Source: Chelydra serpentina (taxonomy: Eukaryota > Chordata > Testudines > Chelydridae). Taken from it: a stretch of DNA of 64,000 nt. Each line of letters starts with the position of its first letter. The first letter of the stretch is position 1. The stretch lies in assembly GCA_037349315.1 (NCBI GenBank), contig JBAIAC010000004.1:77430501-77494500 (forward strand), in the 5' to 3' direction. Shown here in pieces: positions 21,725 to 31,349 of this stretch. The translations under genes and the position numbers were made by a program. Under the pieces are notes generated by a model. The model saw only the letters and a program-made list of their open reading frames with translations, was not told the origin of the DNA and did no database searches.

Positions 21725-22615
21725 TTTGCTTCCAGTCTGGCCAGCACTTTTTGAATGGACTATTCAAATTGATGGCCCATTAACAAACACAATGGGCCAT
21801 AGAAGCAGCTTATTCCCACCACACTGGCCTTCCTGGGGACATTTTAGCCAGAATATGGGTTATGGCTCCTGCTCATTGAAGCATGCAAGGACATGTGACT
21901 TGCTCATGTGACCCTGGACTCCATCTTGTACATGGAATTGTCCACAAACTAAGAGTGAGAGCATCCCCTCCACATGGGAGAAAGTATAAAAGGACCTGGA
22001 AGCATCTTCATTTTACCTCTTGCCTGCTCATATATCTGGACTTTAGATTTACACTAATGGGAGCATTTCAGTCAATGGACTGAGGACCTTTCAATCTTTT
22101 GGAAGTCACCAGAGACTTAACAAGCCAGCAGTTTATTCCATCGCTGCTTCAAACCTGATACAAGAACTTTGCAACGATTGTATGTATTTGATTCCGTGAC
22201 CATTTTAACTCTCTTCCTTCTTTTCTCTTATAAATAAACTTTTAGATATTAGATACTAAAGGACTGGGAACAGCATGAATATTGGGTAAGATCTGAGTTA
22301 TATATTGACCTGGCTATGTGGCTGATCTCCTGGGATTAGAAGAACCCTTTGTTTGATTACATTGGTTTTAAATAACCACTCATCATTAAGTCTCGTGTCT
22401 GGGTGGTGAAACAAGGGCTGGGATACCTAAGGAGACTGCATTTGTGACTTCTTGTTAACCAGTGTGGTGAGACAGAAGTTAGCTTTTGTTACTGGTTTGG
22501 TGTATCTTATGGAAGAATAACCACCAGTTTGGTGTGGGTCTGTCCCATTTCTCAGCAGTTTGGCCTGAATCTGGGTTTCTCAGCTGTGACCCACTGAGGC
22601 ATGGTGACACTGTGT
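21725..22615 (+). mobile_element. LTR-like retroelement block
   Basis: The order of signals fits an LTR: a U3-like body with 'cccattaacaaacacaatggg', a TATA-like gtataaaagg at about 21984, a poly(A)-type aataaa near 22231, and a downstream R/U5-like tract with 'ggtgaaacaagggctggg'. I recognise this as a dispersed turtle LTR-type repeat, but no TSD or exact TG/CA ends were confirmed. No gag/pol/env coding was seen. Confidence 0.45.
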
Positions 22616-22728
22616 CATAGGTCATTGGTCTGTGTCCAATTGTTAACGTCTGTCGCTTGATTGTGACTGGGTAACCCCTTCCTCTGTCAGCCATTAAAGA
22701 AGGCTGCAGGAAAGGTCTTGTCCTGTTT

Positions 22729-22752
22729 ACACACACACACACACACACACAC
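22729..22752 (+). repeat. (CA)n microsatellite
   Basis: About eleven ac units ending acacgcgc. Confidence 0.9.
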
Positions 22753-22759
22753 GCGCAAG

Positions 22760-24460
22760 GGTATACTTGCAATGATGCTTTCATTTCCTGCAGTGTCATC
22801 TCTAATCACTGCCTTCCTGTTTCTAAGTTATTTTACCTGTAGTTTTGTGCCAGTTGTCAAAGTACAGCTGCATTATATGTTTTGCCTTGTACTGCTGGAC
22901 TGTTCAGTTTCACACTTTTCTTTCATTCATCCATGACAGTAATACCTTGCCTTTGTATAGTCACTGTCACAGCTTGTTCATGTCGTATCCAGTATAATAA
23001 TTTGTTTCACAGCCATAGGGGTTGTCCTATCTGGTAAAGCTGGATGAAAAGGAAGAGATGGATGGATGGATTCACCTTCTCAGACGCTCACTAGCTGGGA
23101 GGCTTAAAGTGAGTAGCATGTATAGTCTGTCTCCAGAACCACTGCCAATGTAAAGAGCTGCAAAATCTTTGGCATTTACTTTTGTTACATTTGGAAAGTG
23201 GCTTGTAAGGGTTGTTACTGATCCATTTTGTCATTGTTTTGAATGTTTCTCCAACACTATGCTGCCGTGACAACGTGCTACCCTGTCAGTCTCATCTGCT
23301 CCCTTACACAGTTCTTTGAATATTTCCACTAGCCTTGACTTAAATAGTTATAGTGTGCAAGAGGATAATGGAACTTATTGGCACTGAATAGGGTATCTGT
23401 TTTTGGCTCACTCCTCCTGATCTAGTTTCTATGTTCTCCAACTCCCTTACTTTAGTAGGGATGGTCTGATGGACACTACATGGATGTCTCTCACAAAATG
23501 TTTTGGTGTACCGTATGGTCTCCATTTATTTGCCCCTCTAAGTAATAGATTGCATTGCTGCTGTATTCATGTTAAAAACTCATACAGATATGTAAAATTG
23601 TGCACCAACTTTGAATGCTATTTGGCTTTCTTTTTCAGTCCCTTTCACTGCCAGATCTTTTTTCAGTCCCAGTTCACTTCTGTGACATTTAAAAAAAACA
23701 ACTTTCCTTCTTTTGAATTAGGGAAAGATTGCCAATAAGTATTGTGATTGTTACTCAGGATTACTTAATGACTTTACCATCATGATTTATCTACATCAAT
23801 GTGAAACAGAGAGACAGAGCTTGATATGAAGAACAATTCAAACCATTTATAAGGAAAAAGTGACATTTTTATATTTGTCAATTTAGATTTATAAATGGCA
23901 GACAAAGTTCACTGCAGGTCACTGTAGTTTAATAACTAGGAACAAGTAATTGAAAACAAAATATGTTCCAAGGTGAAAAGTCATGCAAGATGTTTATTGG
24001 GGGAAGGGCTAAGGCACAAGAAAGAGAATCCTTCATTTAAATGAAAGAAGAAAAACAGCGATCCGGGTTGTTAGAAAAAACAATGTAAATAAGATGCCTT
24101 TCCTGCCAGGAATGGGGGGAACAGATTTGCACAAAATAAGGGGCTGTATGAAACTCAAACTGATCCTAAACTAAATCTTTCTTGTGGTTTGAAAAGGCAT
24201 ATCTGAGTTTGTTTGTTTGTTTCATTTTTGTGTCCCTCTACACTTCTGCTCAATATCAGAAGTAAAAGCTCTACAATACTAAGGCCAGGTTGTGAATCTC
24301 TTATTTACACTGCTGAATAGTTAATCACTTGATCAGATTCACTGGCTTCACCTATGTGAGCAAGTGGTTCACACAGTCTGGCTCTATAAAAACAGCTGTT
24401 TTGTCTGCTTTCTGCCCACGATGGAAGTGCTGAAAATCTCACGGGAAAGTGTGTCTGACA
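22760..24460. other. No recognisable feature
   Basis: No convincing ORF or transposon ends. Small simple repeats occur at about 23060 (atgg) and 24209 (gttt). The 89-codon plus frame 23469-23738 has no recognisable domain. Confidence 0.45.
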
Positions 24461-24463
24461 GCA

Positions 24464-24527
24464 GCTATGGAATATTCAAATTCTTGTTATCTATATATAA
24501 AAAACAAACATTTGAATATTCCATAGC
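24464..24527. repeat. Perfect 17-bp inverted repeat (hairpin)
   Basis: The arm gctatggaatattcaaa at 24464-24480 and its exact reverse complement at 24511-24527 enclose a 30-nt A/T-rich loop. A (ta)n tract follows at about 24537. It could form a hairpin RNA or cruciform, or be a tiny foldback element. Confidence 0.85.
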
Positions 24528-24599
24528 CATATAAAATAATATATATATATATCTTGCAAGTGATTGTATTCCTGACTAAATGGGTAAGATAAGGAATGC

Positions 24600-25630
24600 T
24601 TCCTGCAGGAATGAAAGATAATGTGTGGGAGGGGTAATTAATACAAGTCCCAATACTGAAACAAAGACAGATAAGAAGTCTTTAGAAGTTTCACCCTTCT
24701 TGGAGAAGAACCACCGTGACTGATTTGGCCTGGTTCAAAAGGCTGAAGCTGGCAAAGGACTTGAAACTATGTAAAATGACAGCCCTGATTCCTGTGAGAA
24801 AAATACAGACATCTGAGAACTGACAGGCATAAGGCTGTGACCAACAGAAAGAGACCCTACAGGAGAAGGTCTGCACATGGAAAATGGGTGACACCTGGTG
24901 ACACCTGTAAAGGGTTAAAAAAAGCCCATAGGTAAAAGAAAGGGAATGGGCACTTGACCAAAAGAGCCAGTGGGAAGGCTAGAACTTTTTAAAATTGGGA
25001 AAAAATTTCCCTTTGTCTGTTGTTCTCCAGAGAGTGGAAACACAGAACAGCAATGCTGTAAGCAGCTTTAAAACCAGGTATAAAAAAGCATCAATTCATA
25101 TCTTGAATCTACTTATCCGAAACCCCAGATATGTAAGTATATCACAGGATGTCTAGGAAGATGCGATTAGGGTTATTTCTTTTATTTCTTATTGGCTTGT
25201 GGACTCCTCTGTGCTAAAACCAAAAGCCTAAGTTCTAGATGTATTTTCTTTCTTTTTGTTTTTAATAAAATTTACCTTTTTTAAGAACAGGATTGGATTT
25301 TTGGTGTCCTAAGAGGTCTGCGCACATGTTTTTTAATTAGCTGGTGGCAACAGCTAATTTCTTTGTTTTCCTTTCTCAGCTCTTCCCCGGCGGGAGGGGG
25401 TGAAAGGGCTTGAGGGTACCCCATAGGAAGGAATTCCCAAGTGAGTCTTCCTGGGTTCCCAGAGGTTTTGCATTTGGGTGGTGGCAGCATCTACCCAGCC
25501 AAGGTCAGAGAAAAACTGTAACCTTGGGAGTTTAATACAAGCCTCGAGTGGCCAGTATTAATTTTTAGAATCCTTGCAGGCCCCCACCTTCTGCACTCGA
25601 AGTGCCAGAGTGGGGAATCAGCCTTGACAC
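24600..25630 (+). mobile_element. LTR-like retroelement block
   Basis: A plus-strand block with a TATA-like ggtataaaaaag near 25077, an aataaaa near 25264 and an end ccttgaca at about 25630. The closing part (ggccagtattaatttttaga...gccagagtggggaatcagc) is a dispersed turtle LTR-type repeat as I recognise it. No start matching the end inverted repeat was found, so the copy is probably 5'-truncated. No retroviral coding is present. Confidence 0.5.
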
Positions 25631-25639
25631 CCGATAAGC

Positions 25640-25962
25640 TAGGCATGTGTTTAAGCTGTTTGTTGTTTTTAAGATATATTTTCTCAAAATTCTTTTGTTC
25701 TGAATAAATACTACTTCACTTTACGAAAATGTGCTGGTCATTGCCCTGCAAGACAGAATTGTAGGTGCTGAACTAAGGTCAGACCTGCTGAGAAGATCGT
25801 AGCGCGTTGCAGGGGTCTGTAGCCTAAGGCTCTGATCTGGAGCAAGAGAATTGTGGGAGTCTGCCCCAAGAAAGAGGATGGCGAGAGCCCTGAGAGCTAA
25901 GTAGGGTGTCCTCGAGGACACCACGAGGGGGTCAGAGGTGTACTTAATCCAGGAACTGTAAC
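25640..25962 (+). mobile_element. Second LTR-like fragment
   Basis: aataaatac near 25704 is followed by a GC-richer tract ending ggaactgtaaca at about 25962, a CA end typical of an LTR U5. It adjoins the previous block directly. The start is unclear and no TSD was found. Confidence 0.35.
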
Positions 25963-25994
25963 AGCCTGTTCTCCTGGGACTTCAGTCTCACTTT

Positions 25995-26520
25995 GCAAAC
26001 CCAAGCTGTATAGATTCGTAGATTTTTAAGGACAGAAGGGACCATTAGATCATCTAATCTGACCTTCTGTATGACGTGCCATAGAATTTCACCTAATTAA
26101 CCCTGCATTGAACCCAACAACTTGTGTTTGGCTAAAACATATCTTCCAGTCTTAATTTGAAGACATCAAGATATGGAAAATCCATGCCTTCCCTTGGTAA
26201 TTCTTTCCAATGGTTAATCCCCTTCACTGTTAAAAATTTATGCCTGTTTTCTAATTTGAATTTGTCTGCCTTTCATTTTAAGCCATTGATTCTTGTTATG
26301 CCTTTCTCTGCTAGATTCAAGCAATCTTCAGAACCTGGTATTTTCTCCCCATGAAGGTAATTACACACTGTAATCAAGTCACTTCTCAATCTTCTTTTAA
26401 TAAACTGAACAGACTGAGCTCTTTACATCTCTCCCTGCAAGGCGTTTTCGCCAGTCCTCAAATCTTTTTTGTAGCTCTTTACTAAACCCTGTCCAAATGT
26501 TCGCTAACCCAAATAACTGA
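25995..26520 (-). pseudogene. CR1 3' end, reverse orientation
   Basis: The left end of this block is the reverse complement of a CR1 tail (tagattcgtagatttttaag, ggaccattagatcatctaat, ctgaccttctgtatga). The rest, read on the minus strand, is a decayed ORF2 C-terminus. Its right limit is approximate. Confidence 0.7.
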
Positions 26521-26782
26521 GATGAGAAGACTCTTTTGTATGCTTAGCCCAACTGAATCTTTTAAGTCAGTGGCTAGGATTCACCTAGTCTGTGTGCAGT
26601 ACCAGCTTGCAGATGTTAGAAGGAAAAGCAAAATATAGTATGTCCTGTGGAAATAGAATGTTAAGAGACTCTTGGACACATGAGTGTAGGAGAAATGTCT
26701 ACCTCTTTTGACTGGTAAATTAGAGGAGGTTTAGAGAAGAGCCAGGAGAATGGTTAAAAGATTGGAAAACATCACCCACAGG

Positions 26783-26996
26783 AGCGAGAAAGAGTCCTGT
26801 GGCACCTTATAGACTAACAGACGTATTGGAGCATAAACTTTCGTGGATGAATACCCACTTCTTCGGATGCATCTAAAGAAGTGGGTATTCACCCACGAAT
26901 GTTTTTGCTCCAATACGTCTGTTAGTCTATAAGCTGCCTCATGCCTCTTTGTTGCTTCTACAGATCCAGACTACACGGCTACCCCTCTGATACCTG
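26783..26996 (+). mobile_element. Foldback retroposon with 12-bp TSD, Penelope-like features
   Basis: A 214-bp element flanked by perfect 12-bp duplications atcacccacagg at 26771-26782 and 26997-27008. The left half (ctgtggcaccttatagacta ...) is the inverted complement of the right half, meeting at gatgcatc. A short non-inverted tail (cagatccagactacacggct) follows. Each arm holds a hammerhead-like layout: CTGANGA-like bases, a stem gtggg...cccac, then GAAA or a variant, agcttat. Variable TSD length and inverted 'pseudo-LTR' ends suggest target-primed insertion, as in Penelope-like elements. No coding. Confidence 0.7.
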
Positions 26997-27286
26997 ATCA
27001 CCCACAGGGACAGACTCAAGGAGCGCAATCTATTTAGCTTAACAAAAAGAAGGTTAAGAGGTGACTTGATTACAGTTTATAGGGACCGACATAGAGAACC
27101 AAAAATAATAGTGGACTCTTCAGTCTAACAGGCAAACATGTAACAAGATCCAAAGGCTGGAAGTTGAAGCTACACAAATTCAGACTGGGAATAAGGTGCC
27201 CATTTTTAACAGTGAATGTCATCTTCAGTGTATCACAGGTGGATAACAATAAGAGTAATTAACCATTGGAACACCTTACTAAGGGT

Positions 27287-28231
27287 CAGGGCCGGCTCTC
27301 AGGCCAGGCGCCGGCGGGGAAGGCAGCATGCCCGCGGTCCCGCTCCCCCGGCAGTGGTGCTGGCGGGGAGCGCGGCATGCCCACCACCCCACTGCCGGCC
27401 GGGGCAATGCGACGCTCCCCGCTCCCCGGCTGGAGCACCGGCGGGGAGGGCAGCATTCCCGTGGCCCTGCTGCCCCGGCTGGGGCGCCGGCGGGGAGGAC
27501 GGCTTCCCCAGGGCGCCGCAGCCCCGGTCCCCTGGCCGGGGCGATGCCGCTCCCTGCTGCCCCGGCCGGGGCGCCGTCGGAGAGGGCGGCATTCCCGCTG
27601 CCCCCGCCGGGGCGCAGGCGGGGAGCGCATCTTCCCCGCTGCCCCGGCTGGGGCGCCAGCGGGGAGTGCATCTTCCCCGCTGCCCCGGCTGGGGCGCCGG
27701 CGTGGAGGGCGGCTTGTAGTTAAGAGATTCTTGGATTTTAAGGCCAGAAGAGACCATTATGATCATCTAGTCTGACCTCCTGTCTAACACAGGCCACAGG
27801 AACATCCCTGAATTAATTCCTGTTTGAACTAGAGCATATCTTTTAGAAAAACATCTAACCTTGACTTAAAAATTGCTAGTGATAGAGAATCCACCACAAC
27901 CCTTGGCAGGGCCAGCTCCAGGCACCACCCAACCAAGCACGTGCTTGGGGCCGCACCTGGAGGGGGATGGCACTGAGGTGGGGTTTTTTTTGCTTTAATT
28001 TAAAAAAAACACTCTTCCCAGCCCCAGCCGGGGTGCCGCCTGGGAGCGGAGCTGGCCCGCGGCTCCGCTGCCCCAGCTGGGACTGGGAGTGGGGCTCGCC
28101 CGCGGCCCGCTGCCCTAGCTGGGAAGAGTGTTTTTTTTTAATAAAAACAAAAACAAAAACCTCAGTGCCGCCCCCCTCCAGGTGCGGCCCCAAGCACGTG
28201 CTTGGTTGGCTGGTGCCTGGAGCCGGCCCTG
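27287..28231. mobile_element. hAT insertion with rearranged interior
   Basis: The left end cagggccggctctcagg and the right end tggagccggccctg are TIRs of a CAGGGCCGGCTC hAT family (also at 59133-59779). The flanks are the CR1 target ctaagggt at 27279-27286 and ccaaggga at 28232-28239, an 8-bp TSD with two mismatches. The interior is a GC-rich minisatellite (27300-27712) and then an inverted copy of the right flank and right end (27713-28026). No transposase is present. Confidence 0.75.
27300..27712 (+). repeat. GC-rich minisatellite inside the hAT element
   Basis: Imperfect units of about 40-50 bp built on 'gccccggctggggcgcc' and 'ggcggggagggcggc'. Frames of 110-170 codons occur in several phases on both strands as Ala/Gly/Pro/Arg strings; these are compositional, not genes. 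Confidence 0.9.
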
Positions 28232-28425
28232 CCAAGGGATGTGGTGGATTCTCTATCACTAGCAATTTTTAAGTCAAGGTTAGATGTTTTTCTAAAAGAT
28301 ATGCTCTAGTTCAAACAGGAATTAATTCAGGGATGTTCCTGTGGCCTGTGTTAGACAGGAGGTCAGACTAGATGATCATAATGGTCTCTTCTGGCCTTAA
28401 AATCCAAGAATCTCTTAACTACAAG
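27713..28425. repeat. 713-bp near-symmetric palindrome
   Basis: The sequence from 27713 (cttgtagttaagagattctt) inward matches the reverse complement of the sequence ending at 28425. The axis is at 28069: the inner hAT-type end at 27907 pairs exactly in position with the hAT end at 28231. The outer ~194 bp on each side are CR1 tail; the inner ~110 bp are hAT terminal sequence. The unpaired centre is GC-rich (about 28027-28114). The right arm is collinear with the split CR1, so the left arm is the inverted copy. Confidence 0.9.
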
Positions 28426-28683
28426 TTACCCCAAACTAAATAACTTGCATCAAGAAAGAAAACCTAGATGGGAAACGTCACCATAGAGGAAGGTGGATAA
28501 CTTTCCCAGAAAACTCCAATGGATTGTATGAAATTGAGGAATTAAGAAGTACAAGCTGCTTCTTAAGAAAACGTTCTCCTCCCCTCTGAGCTGCGAATGA
28601 ATAGTTTCTCCAAGAAAAGTCACTGAGGAGACAACCAAAAAGGTAGAAAGGGTGACTTCATTTGAAGTTTGGTACAGAATGAA

Positions 28684-29018
28684 CAGTAGTGTAGGCAGGT
28701 CCGGAGCACAGGGCGAGCGGTGCTATAAAAAGGTGCCTCCCCCTGTACTCACCCGGCAGTGCCTCCGGTGGTGCTCCGGGTCTTCGGCGGCACTTCAGCA
28801 GTGGGTCCTCACTCACTCCAGGTCTTCGGTGGTACTCGCTGCCGAAATGCCGCCGAAGACTCGGAGCGCCGCAGGGTGAGTGCAAGAAGCGACACTTAAA
28901 AAGAAGCGGTGCCTTTTTTTAGCTCTCCTAAAAAAAGATGCCACTTCCTTTTTCAGGAGCTGCTTCTGCTCACAGGGGGAGTGGCCACTCCCCCTGCTCC
29001 CTCCCGGCTACGCTACTG
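28684..29018 (+). mobile_element. hAT element, CAGTAGCGTAGCC family, perfect TSD
   Basis: 335 bp, ends cagtagtgtaggcaggtc and cccggctacgctactg, perfect 8-bp TSD agaatgaa at 28676-28683 and 29019-29026. Internal blocks include 'gctataaaaaggtgcctccc' and a 'cttcggcggcacttc' hairpin with its inverse 'gaaatgccgccgaag'. Same subfamily as 36436-36792. No transposase. Confidence 0.9.
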
Positions 29019-29026
29019 AGAATGAA

Positions 29027-30490
29027 ATGCTAATTAAATTAATCTGAACAATTCTTCACATTGTGGAAAGAAATAAACTTGAGTGATTTAGGAGCCACCC
29101 TGACTCATGTAAAGAGATGTGTAAAAAAGTACAAAGAATAGACATTTAAGTAAGAAGGCATGGAGCAGTCAAACCTTTTAACCCCTCAGATGTGGAATGG
29201 GAAGTGGAATAAAAAAAGCACATAGAGAGAGTCTACCAGATGGTAAGCAAAGATACAGTTTCCAAGGATTCTTTCACTCTTAAGGTTTTAGTCCTATAGA
29301 AATTTTAGGATTGATATGATCTTGCAATTTCCTTCACCTCCCGCAGTGGCTCGGTTGCAGGGAGGCATGGTGTGACACAGAAGCTGGGGGAATGGGAAAT
29401 TCAACAGTGTTAACAGTGTTCTTGGGGTGGAATGGCTACCTGTTGCCAGCTTCAGGGAAAGTTGATGGATCAGCACCTCTACATACATGTCTCATATGTA
29501 CATGGTAAGAGACACATCTACCCAACAGCGAAGGCTAAACTAGGGGTGAGAGGCCAGAGACATCAGCTACATGTGAGGGTAATCAAGGATTTTCCATGGC
29601 CAATGATGCTAGTGGGAGACTGGGAGTTTCCCAGCCCTGATGCAGAGGAAAATAGCACAAAAGCTGGTGGTGAGGAAAGGTGTCATGAACCCAGAGCAAC
29701 AGCCTAGGACAGAGAAAACCAACAGTCACTCAGAAAAGAAGTGGATGGAGTTGGAAGTTTGAGTTGAAATAGCTGCAAGGGCCTGGGTCATAGGTCAGGG
29801 CATAGGTGGTCAAGCCTAGTGGTCAGAGCAAGGTTCAGGAGCTAGGAACTGGAAGTCATAGACTGATTCAGAAGTCAAGACAAGGATCAGAGTCTGAGTC
29901 AGTCACCAGGGGTGGAGCATAGAAACCCTGGAGAAGGAAATAAGCCTCTACAGAAAGTGGCCTGGTGAAGGTGTGGACTGTAAGGCTTGCCCTAGGGGTG
30001 AGTAATGTCTTCAAGCAGGGGAGAAGAGTCACAGGGTGACTGGCCCCTTTAAGAGGGAGCAGAGCCTGTGCACCTGTGATGGGTTAGCTGTGAGGTCACC
30101 TGGTCCTAGGGGCCGGAGAGACCTGGTGTGTTAGAGCCAGGAAGCTGCAAGAAGTGGGAGCAGCAGAAAGGCTGCCAAAGTCCAAGGTGAAGCAGTGGGA
30201 GCCTTCTGGGGAAAAAGACCCTCTCAGGGAAAGCCTGGGGTGACAGAGCTTGGAGAACAGAAAACAGGTGCAGCAGGGAGGACTAAGAGGTAAAGGGGAA
30301 AATCCCCTAGGAGGTGTAGTCTAGGGTGGGCTAAGGAATGGTTTGGGAATTTTGAATATGGAAAAGAAAATTGCCTGGAAAGACACTGTATATGTGCCTG
30401 TGGGTCCTTTATGAAGTGGGAAGAAGATTGTTACAACCCTGACATTATACTGTTATGTGAGCTGCTCTGTGTAGTTTTCATTTAAATATT
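29027..30490. other. No certain feature; possible LTR-like tract
   Basis: 29680-30480 is purine-rich with 'gaacccagagcaac' and 'ggaagctgcaagaagtggga' blocks that could be LTR-derived, but no termini or TSD were found. The 91-codon plus frame at 29432-29707 has no recognised domain. Confidence 0.35.
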
Positions 30491-30498
30491 AGCAAGTC

Positions 30499-31021
30499 CA
30501 GTAGCGTAGCCAGGGGGGGAGCAGGGGGAGCAGCCGCTCCCCCTGTGAGGAGAAGCGGCGCTAAGGCGCCACCCGAGCCCCACTTCAGGAGCCGGGCTCG
30601 GGGGCGCTTTAAAAGGCCCGCGGCTCCTGCCGCTGCAGGGAGCCGCCGCCCTTTAAAGCGCCCCCCTCAGCCCCTCTGCCGGACCCAGGCTGGGGGGGGG
30701 GCGCTTTAAAAGGACGGCGGCTCCTGCTGCTGCGGGGAGCCACCGGCCCTTTAAAGCGCCCCAGCCCCACTGCCGGACCCGGGCGGGTGCTTTAAAAGGA
30801 CGGCGGCTCCTGCCGCTGTGGTGAGCCGCCGGCCCTTTAAAGCGCCTCCCCCCTCCAGCCCCGCTGCCGGAGCCGGGCTCGGGCGGGGATTTAAAAGGCC
30901 CGGGGGCTCCGCAGCGGCTGGAGCCCCGGGCCCTTTAAAGTGCCGCCAGGGTGAGTACAGGTGGAGCGGTGCCTTTTTATAGCACTGCTCCCCCTGTGCT
31001 CTAAACCTGGCTATGCCACTG
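30499..31021 (-). mobile_element. hAT element, CAGTAGCGTAGCC family, minisatellite subtype
   Basis: 523 bp with ends cagtagcgtagccagg and cctggctatgccactg and a perfect 8-bp TSD agcaagtc at 30491-30498 and 31022-31029. The interior is a tandem array of about 80-100 bp units alternating 'ggcgctttaaaaggcccgcg' and 'ccgccgccctttaaagcgcc' segments. Its orientation is opposite to 55185-55812. No transposase. Confidence 0.9.
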
Positions 31022-31234
31022 AGCAAGTCCCCAGGCTGCAAGGCATAAATTGGCACAGAATTTGGCCCACCATTTGAGGAAGGTGAAAGGAAGTTATCTT
31101 GTCGTCAGTTTTTAAGCAGGATTGATTTCAGCTGGATAGTCCTGTAAAAACTGATAGCTCAACATGGCTCACTATTTAAATGATTATGGCTCAATCTTCT
31201 CTACCTTGGGGACACAGATGCCTCTTTCAATATA

Positions 31235-31334
31235 TTTCTACTGCATGCATCTGACGAAGTGGGTATTCACCCACGAAAGCTTATGCTCCAATACATCTGT
31301 TAGTCTATAAGGTGCCACTGGACTCTTTGTCACT
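31235..31334 (+). mobile_element. 5'-truncated foldback retroposon with 12-bp TSD
   Basis: Only about 100 bp, starting tttctactgcatgcatctga and ending ggactctttgtcac. Perfect 12-bp duplications tctttcaatata flank it at 31223-31234 and 31335-31346. It retains one arm with the best-preserved core: CTGACGA, a, gtggg-tattca-cccac, GAAA, gcttatgctcc. 5' truncation with a TSD is the signature of target-primed reverse transcription. Confidence 0.75.
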
Positions 31335-31349
31335 TCTTTCAATATAGCC

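Larger units (their letters stand above)
26720..28425 (+). pseudogene. Old CR1 3' region, split by two insertions
   Basis: The CR1 pieces are 26720-26782, 27009-27286 and 28232-28425. In order they carry the degenerate QRRATRM-type segment, then 'gagcgcaatctatttagctt', then 'attaaccattggaacacctt', and finally the CR1 tail (tggtggattctctatcacta... gaggtcagactagatgatca). Removing the retroposon at 26783-26996 and the hAT complex at 27287-28231 restores collinearity with CR1, which confirms both as insertions. Confidence 0.75.

Noticed and set aside
22718..22936. Leu/Phe/Ser-rich frame resembling a secreted or membrane peptide
   Set aside because: It starts inside a (CA)n repeat giving a THTHTH string; there is no exon evidence.
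27216..27775. ORFs of 114-169 codons on both strands, Pro/Arg/Ala-rich
   Set aside because: These are products of a GC-rich tandem array inside a hAT element, open in nearly all frames.
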